Origin: a virus
Length of the DNA: 40,322 nt
Reading direction: 5' to 3' (one strand)
Virus record (IMG/VR): IMGVR_UViG_3300036719_000516
Location: 1-40,322 of that record
Shown here: positions 1-7,111 of the stretch, piece after piece
Numbering within the stretch: the stretch's first letter is position 1
Layout of the letters: every line of letters begins with the position of its first letter
Translations under genes and position numbers: made by a program
Notes under the pieces: generated by a model
Told to the model about the DNA's origin: nothing
Databases searched by the model: none
The model's input: only the letters and a program-made list of their open reading frames with translations

Positions 1-80
1 AAGCCTGGGGCGCGTCGAGCAAGGCAGACGCCAAGGCGAAGGCCAAGGCCATCTCGGCGCGGAACAAAGGAAAGAAGTAG
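1..80 (+). CDS. 3' end of DUF6321-like small basic protein (partial)
   Basis: This is the last 25 codons of a gene cut by the window edge. The frame starts at base 3 and ends with TAG at 78-80, reading A-W-G-A-S-S-K-A-D followed by a Lys/Ala-rich tail. It is identical to the end of the complete gene at 39805-40110, so it is the same gene seen again across the circular junction rather than a paralogue. The complete copy carries the annotation. Confidence 0.85.
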   Translation, partial: AWGASSKADAKAKAKAISARNKGKK

Positions 81-127
81 TCATGGCCAACGTCAAAATC
101 TCCGCGCTCCCGACCGCTACCGCAGCG
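1..127. repeat. Terminal direct repeat, left copy (127 bp)
   Basis: Bases 1-127 match 40031-40157 exactly. The first mismatch is base 128 (a here, g at 40158). A second nearly identical block follows at about 161-206 versus 40191-40236. The repeat covers the end of the DUF6321-like gene, the 2-base gap and the first 15 codons of the fibre gene. The best reading is overlap of a circular genome map, not a packaged terminal repeat, because the sequences diverge inside a gene. Confidence 0.85.
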
Positions 128-805
128 ACCGGCGTCGATGTCGTTCCGCTGGTGCAGAGCGGGGTGACGAAGAAGCTGTCGGTCACTGCGCTGTTTACCA
201 GCCCGAGCTTTACGACTCCCAGCCTAGGATCGGCCACGGCGCTGACGATCAACCGCGTCACGTTCACGCAGCCCGCTGCCGGGGCCACGCTAACGATTGC
301 CGATGGCAAGACGCTGACGGCCAGCAACTCGATCACGCTCACGGGCACAGACGGTGTTACGGTCACGTTCCCGAGCACGAACGCCACGATGGCCCGTACG
401 GACGCGGCGCAGACGTTCGCCGGCACGCAGACCTTCAGCGGATCGGTGGTTCCGGCCGCAACGCTTGCCGACTCGGTGGGCTACGTCGGCATCCCGGTGA
501 ACTCGCAGTCGGCCGCCTACGGCCTGCTGGCCACCGACGCCGGCAAGAGCATCGTCCACCCGATCACGGACAACAACGCCAGAACGTTCACCATCCCGGA
601 CAACGGCACCGTGCCATTCCCAGTGGGCACCACGATCACGTTCATCAACATGATCAACACGGTGACGATTGCGATCACGACCGACACGATGTACCTCGCT
701 GGAGCAGGCACGACGGGCTCGCGTACGCTCGCGGCCTATGGGATGGCAACGGCGGTGAAGGTCACCTCGACCTCGTGGATCATCAGCGGGAACGGGCTGA
801 CATGA
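83..805 (+). CDS. Tail fibre / virion structural protein
   Basis: This 240-residue protein is rich in Thr, Ala, Gly and Val. Its N-terminal stretch KISALPTATAATG..VVPLVQSG is of the kind found at the start of many phage fibre proteins (KISALPxA...GxDxxPxVQ). Low-complexity TLT/ITLTGTDG runs in the middle suggest a beta-rich fibrous shaft. The C-terminus ends in SWIISGN, like the WYRIS ending of the protein at 36680-37135. Its stop overlaps the start of the next gene (ATGA). A second allele of its N-terminus sits at 40113-40322 with a different body. The receptor is unknown; the role is inferred from composition and location beside other fibres. Confidence 0.7.
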   Translation: MANVKISALPTATAATGVDVVPLVQSGVTKKLSVTALFTSPSFTTPSLGSATALTINRVTFTQPAAGATLTIADGKTLTASNSITLTGTDGVTVTFPSTNATMARTDAAQTFAGTQTFSGSVVPAATLADSVGYVGIPVNSQSAAYGLLATDAGKSIVHPITDNNARTFTIPDNGTVPFPVGTTITFINMINTVTIAITTDTMYLAGAGTTGSRTLAAYGMATAVKVTSTSWIISGNGLT

Positions 806-1680
806 GCGGTGCGGTTCAAGGGCTGATCGGGTCGCTGAAGGCCGCGCTCTCGTCGGTCGAGTACCTCGTCATTGCAGGCGGGGCAGGAGGCGGCGGCGGG
901 GACAACACGAACGGCGGCGGCGGCGCTGGTGGTGCGGGTGGTTTTCGCACTGGCTCTCTGGCAGTGTCTGTTGGCGCGTCGTACACGGTCACTGTCGGGG
1001 CCGGGGGCGCTGGAGGCGCGGCCGGGGCAAACGCTGGCAATCCTGGCAGCGATTCGGTGTTTTCGTCCATCACCAGCACAGGCGGCGGCCGAGGTGGCAC
1101 TTACTCTGGCACTGTGACCGGTGGTAACGGCGGCTCGGGCGGCGGCGGCGGCGGGCGCGCCGCAAATGCTGGCGGCACGGGCACGGCAGGCCAAGGCAAC
1201 AACGGCGGCATCGGCGGCGCAAACGTGAACGGTGCGGGCGGCGGCGGCGGCGGGGCGAGTGCCGTCGGCGGCAATCCGACCGGCGCAAGTTTGGACACGG
1301 GCGGCAACGGCGGCAACGGCACCGCATCGAGCATCACGGGATCGTCCGTAACCTATGCGGGCGGTGGTGGTGGCGGCAGAGGTTCCGCTATAGGCGCGGG
1401 TGGCACAGGCGGCACAGGCGGCGGCGGCGCGTCAACAGCAGGAGTTGGGCAGAACGGCACCCCGAATACCGGAGGTGGCGGCGGCGGTGGCGGCATGATT
1501 ACGTCTACCGGCGGCGCTGGTGGCAACGGAGGCTCGGGCGTAGTCATACTCGCCTATCCGTCATCCTTCCCGGCCATCGCCACCATCCCCGGCAGCCTGA
1601 CCCACACCGTCTCGACCGCCAGCAGGCCCGGATTCCGGGTCTACACGTTCACTGCCGGCACCGGCTTGATCACGATCTGA
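802..1680 (+). CDS. Glycine-rich tail fibre adhesin
   Basis: This 292-residue protein has residues ~20-250 dominated by GG, GGxGG and longer poly-Gly runs, interrupted by short Ser/Thr/Ala/Asn loops. A non-glycine C-terminal cap begins GGSGVVILAYPS and ends FTAGTGLITI. That cap is the common ending of glycine-rich phage fibre proteins, in which Gly-rich strands pack as polyglycine-II helices and the loops touch the receptor. The start ATG at 802 overlaps the previous stop (ATGA) and is preferred to the upstream in-frame ATG at 775. It is probably the receptor-binding tip of the fibre encoded just upstream. The family call is by composition and C-terminal motif. Confidence 0.7.
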   Translation: MSGAVQGLIGSLKAALSSVEYLVIAGGAGGGGGDNTNGGGGAGGAGGFRTGSLAVSVGASYTVTVGAGGAGGAAGANAGNPGSDSVFSSITSTGGGRGGTYSGTVTGGNGGSGGGGGGRAANAGGTGTAGQGNNGGIGGANVNGAGGGGGGASAVGGNPTGASLDTGGNGGNGTASSITGSSVTYAGGGGGGRGSAIGAGGTGGTGGGGASTAGVGQNGTPNTGGGGGGGGMITSTGGAGGNGGSGVVILAYPSSFPAIATIPGSLTHTVSTASRPGFRVYTFTAGTGLITI

Positions 1681-1681
1681 C

Positions 1682-3193
1682 ATGGCCGCAATCCCCATCG
1701 TCGCAGGCATTTACTCGGACGCAGGCCCGGACATCCGCACAGCGTTTCCGGTCAACCTGATGCCCGTTCCAAAGGGCTCAGGGGTATCACAGGAGTACCT
1801 GCGCCCGCACGATGGTGTGGTGAGTTTCGGCGGCTTGGACAACTCCATCGACCGAGGCGGGGTGAACTGGCAAGGTGCCTGCTACCGCGTCATGGGAACG
1901 AAGCTCGTTCTGGCCGCTCCGGATGGCACGATCACTGTGCTGGGCGATGTAGGCGGCCCGACCGCCGAGTACGTCACGTTCGACTACTCGTTCGACCGCC
2001 TGGCAATCGCCAGCGGCGGCCGGCTGTACTACTGGAACGGGACGACACTGACGCAAGTCACCGACCCCGACCTCGGCACGGTGCTTGATGTCGTGTGGGT
2101 CGATGGGTACTTCATGACAACGGACGGCGAGTTTCTGGTGGTCACCGAACTCAGCAACCCGCTTGCCGTCAACCCGCTCAAGTACGGAAGCAGCGAGGTC
2201 GATCCCGACCCAGTGGTCGCGCTGCTGAAGCTGCGCAACGAGATCTACGCGATCAACCGCAACACCATCGAGGTGTTCGACAACGTGGGCGGGGACTTGT
2301 TCCCATTCCAGCGGATCGACGGCGCGCAAATCATGCGCGGCGCGGTGGGCACGCACGCCGTGTGCGTCTTTGGCGACGAGGGCCTCGCGTTCCTCGGCGG
2401 CGGCCGGAACGAGCCGCCAAGCGTCTACCTCGGCGGCAACGCCTCCAGCGCCTCACTGGCCACACAGGACGTTGATCTGCTGCTGCAGACCTACACCGAA
2501 GCGCAACTCGCTACGGTGAAGATGGAGGCCCGTATCGACCGGGCGCACAAGCTGCTCTACGTCCATCTGCCAGACCGCACGCTGGTGTACGACCACGCGG
2601 CCAGCCAGGCGCTGCAGATGCGGATCTGGTTCACACTCACGAGTTCCGTGGCCGAGTTCTCGCAGTACCGCGCGCGCAATCTGGTCTGGGCCTACGACCG
2701 ATGGATCGTGGGCGACACCCAGTTGACCGACACGCTGATCGGAACACTGCTGGCCGAGGACGGATCGGGGCTGGAGGAAGAAACGGACTTGGACACCCTT
2801 GGCGTCGAAGACTTGGCGTATGGGTCACTCGGCTACCTTGACCGCAAGACGAGCTACCAGTGGAACGAGAAAACCCGCTGGGAGTTCTCCACGCCCATCG
2901 TCTACAACGAGTCCAAGGGCGCGATCTTCCATGAGCTCGAGCTCGTGGCGCTGCCGGGGCGCGTGACGGTCGGATCGAACCCGACCATCTCGACCTCGTA
3001 CTCGACCGATGGCCTGTCGTGGAGTCAGGATCGGTTCATCGGGGCCGGCAAGACGGGCGACACCCGCAAGCGTCTCGTGTGGTTCCAGCAGGGCAACATG
3101 GAGTCGATCCGCATGCAGCGCTTCCGGGGCGACTCGGACGCGCACATCTCTTTCCTGCGGCTGGAGGCGCGGCTTGAGCCGCTGAACGTCTGA
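1682..3193 (+). CDS. P22 gp10-like tail hub / packaged DNA stabilisation protein
   Basis: This 503-residue protein follows the P22 gp10 pattern along its whole length. The N-terminus IYSDAGPDIRTAFPVNLMPV matches the 'DYIDYLPVNMLATP' part of gp10. An EYLRPHDGV segment corresponds to GYLRSFPGI. Repeated beta-propeller-like blades follow, then EPPSVYLGG, and the segment LLYVHLPDRTLVYD matches gp10 LLIIHLPRHVLVYD. In P22, gp10 binds gp4 below the portal, stabilises packaged DNA and carries the tailspikes. The length is close to P22 gp10 (about 470). It starts 1 base after the adhesin stop and overlaps the needle-like gene (TGATG). The order gp10-needle-ejection proteins-tailspike mirrors P22. Confidence 0.9.
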   Translation: MAAIPIVAGIYSDAGPDIRTAFPVNLMPVPKGSGVSQEYLRPHDGVVSFGGLDNSIDRGGVNWQGACYRVMGTKLVLAAPDGTITVLGDVGGPTAEYVTFDYSFDRLAIASGGRLYYWNGTTLTQVTDPDLGTVLDVVWVDGYFMTTDGEFLVVTELSNPLAVNPLKYGSSEVDPDPVVALLKLRNEIYAINRNTIEVFDNVGGDLFPFQRIDGAQIMRGAVGTHAVCVFGDEGLAFLGGGRNEPPSVYLGGNASSASLATQDVDLLLQTYTEAQLATVKMEARIDRAHKLLYVHLPDRTLVYDHAASQALQMRIWFTLTSSVAEFSQYRARNLVWAYDRWIVGDTQLTDTLIGTLLAEDGSGLEEETDLDTLGVEDLAYGSLGYLDRKTSYQWNEKTRWEFSTPIVYNESKGAIFHELELVALPGRVTVGSNPTISTSYSTDGLSWSQDRFIGAGKTGDTRKRLVWFQQGNMESIRMQRFRGDSDAHISFLRLEARLEPLNV

Positions 3194-3984
3194 TGGCCAC
3201 GCAGACGCCACCGCTGCGCCTGACACGGGATCAGCTCGCCACGTTCCTGACGGATCAGAAGCAGATCCGCGCCTTCGAGAACCTGTTCTCCATCGTGGAG
3301 GACATTGCGCCCGATGTCGTGCAGCAGGTGCTGCTCGCGGCCGGCAGCGCGCAGGCAGCGGCCACGGACGCGCAGGGACAGGTGCAGAGCGCAGAGCAGG
3401 CGCTGGGCACGATGCTTGCGGCGTGCGAGGCCAAAACTACGCTGGCGCTGCAGCAGGTGCTCGCGCTCAAGCACATCGCTGACTTCGTGGAGACTGCGCC
3501 GCCCCCGCGCGAGTTCAAGCGCTCGCGCTACGGGTCGTTCTACGACACCACGACGCAGACGGCGACCGTGATCAACACGGCCACCGCGATCACGTTCAAC
3601 ACGACCGATCTGTCCCGTGGCGTCACCATCGGCAGCCCGACCTCGCGGGTCTACGTGGACACCGAGGGCATCTACAACTTCCAGACCAGCATCCAGCTCG
3701 ACTCGACGGTCGCCACGGATCAGGAGTTCTACCTCTGGTTCAGGAAGAACGGCGCGGATGTCACGAACTCCGCGAGCCAGGTGCGCGTCAAGGGCAACAA
3801 TGCCGAGGTGTTCCTGGCCCTGAACTATTTCTTCGACCTCAAGGCCGGGGATTACGTCGAACTCATGTTCAGCGTCACCAACCTCGGCGTGCAGCTGCTG
3901 GCCTCTGGCCCCGTGGCCCCTCACCCGGGCATCCCGTCCATCATCCTCACAGTCGCAAACAACATCGGGGGCGTCGAATCATGA
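3193..3984 (+). CDS. Tail needle-like protein with C1q/jelly-roll-type C-terminus
   Basis: This 263-residue protein has an N-terminal segment PLRLTRDQLATFLTDQKQI, an Ala/Gln-rich likely helical or coiled region (~45-95), then a beta-rich C-terminal domain (~110-260). That domain has VDTEGIYNFQTSIQLDS, FYLWFRKNGADV, VRVKGN and LKAGDYVELMFSV, a layout typical of C1q/TNF-like knobs in phage proteins. Its position directly after gp10 is that of the P22 gp26 needle, which plugs the tail and penetrates the outer membrane, so that role is inferred from context. It overlaps its neighbours by 1 and 4 bases. Confidence 0.65.
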   Translation: MATQTPPLRLTRDQLATFLTDQKQIRAFENLFSIVEDIAPDVVQQVLLAAGSAQAAATDAQGQVQSAEQALGTMLAACEAKTTLALQQVLALKHIADFVETAPPPREFKRSRYGSFYDTTTQTATVINTATAITFNTTDLSRGVTIGSPTSRVYVDTEGIYNFQTSIQLDSTVATDQEFYLWFRKNGADVTNSASQVRVKGNNAEVFLALNYFFDLKAGDYVELMFSVTNLGVQLLASGPVAPHPGIPSIILTVANNIGGVES

Positions 3985-4316
3985 CCGTAACCGTTACCGT
4001 GCTCGTGCCTCCCAAGCAGATGGAGGCATCGCAGACCACGCAGTACACCGCCACGAACGTGCGGGCCATCATCGACAAGGCCACCGTGACGAACACGGAC
4101 ACCGTGTCGCGCACGTTCTCGGTGAACATCGTCACGAGCGGCGGGTCTGCCGGGAATGCCAACTTGGTGATCGACACGCGCACCGTGCAGCCCGACGAGA
4201 CGTACCTGTGCCCCGAGCTGGTCGGCCAGGTGCTCGCGCCTGGTGGGTTCATCTCGACCATCGCGAGCAATGCGACCTCGCTCACGCTGCGGGTGTCTGG
4301 ACGCGAGATCACTTGA
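3981..4316 (+). CDS. Small beta-rich virion-associated protein, function unknown
   Basis: This 111-residue protein alternates Thr/Val (MTVTVTVLVPPKQMEASQTT) and includes VRAIIDKATVTNTD and a mid-section TRTVQPDETYLCPELVGQVL, predicted beta-rich. It starts within the stop of the needle-like gene (ATGA) and lies inside the tail operon, so a minor structural or tail-accessory role is likely. I do not recognise an enzymatic motif or a named family. Confidence 0.7.
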   Translation: MTVTVTVLVPPKQMEASQTTQYTATNVRAIIDKATVTNTDTVSRTFSVNIVTSGGSAGNANLVIDTRTVQPDETYLCPELVGQVLAPGGFISTIASNATSLTLRVSGREIT

Positions 4317-4372
4317 GGGGTATGATGGCATCCGCTGAGTCCATCGGCCGCCAGCAGCCACCGGGAGGTGCC

Positions 4373-4816
4373 ATGCTGCGTAAGAATCTTGAGCAAGTGT
4401 TCCGGCTCCCGCCTGCTGCGGTGGAGTGGCTGCTCGCGCTGTACGACTGCATCCAGGTGCTTGACGACGTTGCCGATGGCGACAAGGTGGAGCGCGCAGA
4501 CCTCGACGCGGCGATCTGGAATCTGCTGTTCGCGCTGCCGGCCTCGCCGTTTTTCCAGCAGCACAGCGCCGTCCTGCTGCCGCTGCTCTCGCAGGCGATC
4601 CTCAAGTGGCAGGGCGCAGACGCAGCCGAACGGGCCGGGAGCCCGTCAGCGATGGCCTTCGCTTGGCGCGCCGGGTACTACGACATCGTGCTGTCAGTGG
4701 TCTGCATCTGCCACGGGGCAGCGGCGGCGGTGAAGGCCGCGCCGTTCGTCATGGGGCTGTACGGCGAGAAGTTCGACGCCTATCTCAACGAATTCGATGG
4801 AGGGCGCGATGCCTAA
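4373..4816 (+). CDS. Conserved hypothetical protein in the P22 gp14 position
   Basis: This 147-residue, mostly helical protein begins MLRKNLEQVFRLPPAAVEWL and contains the hydrophobic stretch DIVLSVVCICHGAAAAVKAA. The start at 4373 is chosen because GGGAGG lies 5-6 bases upstream; in-frame ATGs at 4322 and 4325 have a worse-placed site. The gene overlaps the next one by 8 bases. In P22 the gene between the needle (26) and the ejection protein gene 7 is gene 14, a head-assembly-related gene, and this is its positional equivalent. I see no convincing sequence match, so function is inferred from location only. Confidence 0.6.
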   Translation: MLRKNLEQVFRLPPAAVEWLLALYDCIQVLDDVADGDKVERADLDAAIWNLLFALPASPFFQQHSAVLLPLLSQAILKWQGADAAERAGSPSAMAFAWRAGYYDIVLSVVCICHGAAAAVKAAPFVMGLYGEKFDAYLNEFDGGRDA

Positions 4817-5513
4817 TCCAGTCACCGGGCTCGTCGTCGGCGGGTCGAGTCTCCTCAGCGGAGCCATGCAATCCCGCGCTGCGGGTAAAGCCGCAGGCCA
4901 GCAGGCCGACGCCGCGCAGGCAGGAATCGAGGAGCAGCGCCGGCAGTTTGAGGAGATGCAGAAGCTCCTCGCGCCTTACGTCCAGGCCGGCCAGCCCGCG
5001 CTACAGGCGCAGCAGGCAATGCTCGGCCTCGGAGGCGCAGAGGCGCAGCAGCAGGCCATCGCAGGCGTCGAGCAGAGCCCGCTCCTGCAGGCGCTGATGC
5101 GTCAGGGCGAGGAGGCGATGCTGCAGAACGCATCGGCTACGGGCGGTCTGCGAGGCGGGAACCTGCAGGCCGCGCTGGCCCAGTTCCGGCCGCAGATGCT
5201 GCAGGAGGCGCTCGACCAGCAGTATGCGCGCCTCGGCGGGCTCACGGCGCTCGGGCAGCAGTCCGCTGCGGGTGTGGGCGCGGCGGGCATGGAGACGGGG
5301 CGCGGCGTTGCCGGTCTGCTCCAGCAGCAGGGCGCGGCTCGCGCAGGTGGGGCGCTCGGCCGTGCGGCACCGTTTGCCAGCCTGCTCCAGATGCCGGCCC
5401 AGATGTACGGCATGGGCGTGGGCAGCGGACGGATTCCGTTCCCGTCGTTCGGGGGTGCGCCGAGTGGCGGCTCACCGTTCTTCGGCTCTGCTGGCGGCGG
5501 CGGGGTGATGTGA
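4809..5513 (+). CDS. DNA ejection (transfer) protein, gp7-like
   Basis: This 234-residue protein is rich in Ala, Gly and Gln. It begins MPNPVTGLVVGGSSLLSGAM, a hydrophobic Gly-rich start followed by a Gln/Ala coiled segment (AGKAAGQQADAAQAGIEEQ) and a Gly/Pro-rich tail. This layout is typical of small podovirus ejection proteins that leave the virion with the DNA and help form the translocation conduit. The start at 4809 is preferred over the in-frame ATG at 4797 because the GGAGGG between them serves as its ribosome site. It is the first of three ejection-type genes and matches the P22 order 7-20-16. Confidence 0.72.
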   Translation: MPNPVTGLVVGGSSLLSGAMQSRAAGKAAGQQADAAQAGIEEQRRQFEEMQKLLAPYVQAGQPALQAQQAMLGLGGAEAQQQAIAGVEQSPLLQALMRQGEEAMLQNASATGGLRGGNLQAALAQFRPQMLQEALDQQYARLGGLTALGQQSAAGVGAAGMETGRGVAGLLQQQGAARAGGALGRAAPFASLLQMPAQMYGMGVGSGRIPFPSFGGAPSGGSPFFGSAGGGGVM

Positions 5514-7111
5514 TGGCAATCGGCCCGATCAACTACCAGATGCAGGTCGCCACGCCGTTCGAGAGCGTGCTGCAGGGGATGTCTGCAGGCGCGCAGATGG
5601 CAAACATCGAAGCCGCGCGCATGCAACGGGAGGCGCAGGCGGCGGCCCAGCAGCAGGCCATGCAGCAGCAGCAGGCCATGCAGCGGGCACTTGCGGGACT
5701 GATGGCGAACCCGAATCCGACGTTCCGCGATTACCAGAATGTCGCGGTGCTGCTGCCGAAGGATCAGGCGGCGACGCTGATGTCGGGGTGGGACAAGCTC
5801 AGTGCAGAGCAGAAGGGAAACGATCTGTCGTTCGGCGGTCAAGTGCTGTCTGCCGTGAATGCGAGCCCAGAGGTTGCGGTTTCCATGCTGCGCGAGCGGG
5901 CAACAGCAGAGCGCAACCGGGGGCGCGAGGATCAGGCGAAGGCATACGAGACCTGGGCCACGCTGGCCGAACGCGATCCAGACTCGGCCCGTGTGACTAT
6001 CGGCACGCTGGTGGCCCAGCTGCCGGGTGGCGACAAGGTGATCGAGTCTGTCGGCAAGGTTCAGGAACAGCAGCGTCAGACCGCGATGTTCGGGCCTGGG
6101 CTGGCAAAGGCTCGAGCCGATGCGGACAAGGCTGTGGCGGATGCTGTCAAGGCTGGCGTCGACGCGCAGTACGCCCCCGCGCTGGCCGTGGCTGGGCTCG
6201 GCAAGGCGCAGGCAGAGGCCATCAAAGCCGCATCGGATGCCAAGTTTGCCGACCAACTGAACCAAGCCGGCCTGACCGAGCGCAACTGGAACATCCGCGC
6301 CGCGCAGAACCGCATCAGTGTGGAATCGGCTCGGCTTGGGCTGGATCGCGACAAGACGACCGCCGACATCGCGCTGACGCTGGCGCGCGTGGGTGAGATC
6401 GCCAACAGCCTGCCGGATCAGGCGAAGAAGGACATCAACACGGCTGCTGTGGCGTCTGGGACGGCGAAGCAGCAGGCGGTGCAGTTCAATTCGTTGGCTG
6501 ACAAGTTGGCCGCAGAGGGCGGCGGCTTCGGCGTGTTTTCGTCGGCCACGGACTACTTGAAGAAGGCCACCGGCAACCAGGGCTATATGCAGGAACTCCG
6601 TCAGGAGTTCACCCGCCTGCGCAACAGCGCCGCCGTGCAATCGCTGCCTCCCGGACCCGCCACCGACCGCGACATTGCGCTGGTACTCGAGGGTTTCCCG
6701 CCTGCGAACGCGGATTCGCGCACGATGGCCGGATTCTTGCGCGGCATGGCCAAGCTGCAAGACATCAACAGCGCCGTCGAAAACGCCCGCGTGGACTGGC
6801 TGACCAACAATCGCGGATCGCTGGCACGCGCACGCAGCGGATTCCAGGCTGGCGAGTTCACGGCCAGCCCCGGCGAGACGTTCGTCGATCTCACGGCGCG
6901 CATCTCGCAGGACATCTCCAACCGATACGCGGCTGGCGACGGCGGGGCACCTCGGCAGCCTGCGCCGGCCATTCCTGGCGCTCCTGTGCAGCCTGGGCAG
7001 GTTGCCCCTGCGGGGCGTGGTCCGCGACCGGCCCCGCCCGCTTCCCCCTACGGCGGCCTGTCCAATGACGAAATCCTGCGCCGGCTGGCGATGCCGCCCG
7101 GGAGCCGCTGA
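5513..7111 (+). CDS. DNA ejection protein, gp20-like
   Basis: This 532-residue protein has an N-terminal region with a Gln-rich run (about residues 45-60, QQQAMQQQQAMQR), a long Ala/Lys/Asp helical middle (ARADADKAVADAVKAG) and a Pro-rich disordered tail (residues ~485-520). Long helical, Ala-rich proteins between a gp7-like protein and the tailspike in P22-like phages are internal ejection proteins, stored in the head and injected into the cell envelope. The ATG at 5513 overlaps the previous stop (TGATG); a GTG lies one codon upstream. Its own stop overlaps the next start in the same way. No peptidase motif was found. Confidence 0.68.
   Translation: MAIGPINYQMQVATPFESVLQGMSAGAQMANIEAARMQREAQAAAQQQAMQQQQAMQRALAGLMANPNPTFRDYQNVAVLLPKDQAATLMSGWDKLSAEQKGNDLSFGGQVLSAVNASPEVAVSMLRERATAERNRGREDQAKAYETWATLAERDPDSARVTIGTLVAQLPGGDKVIESVGKVQEQQRQTAMFGPGLAKARADADKAVADAVKAGVDAQYAPALAVAGLGKAQAEAIKAASDAKFADQLNQAGLTERNWNIRAAQNRISVESARLGLDRDKTTADIALTLARVGEIANSLPDQAKKDINTAAVASGTAKQQAVQFNSLADKLAAEGGGFGVFSSATDYLKKATGNQGYMQELRQEFTRLRNSAAVQSLPPGPATDRDIALVLEGFPPANADSRTMAGFLRGMAKLQDINSAVENARVDWLTNNRGSLARARSGFQAGEFTASPGETFVDLTARISQDISNRYAAGDGGAPRQPAPAIPGAPVQPGQVAPAGRGPRPAPPASPYGGLSNDEILRRLAMPPGSR

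Noticed and set aside
3025-3924. 299-codon reverse ORF
   Set aside because: Antisense to the needle-like gene, of unnatural composition (RGR/DRR/VRGR runs), without operon context.
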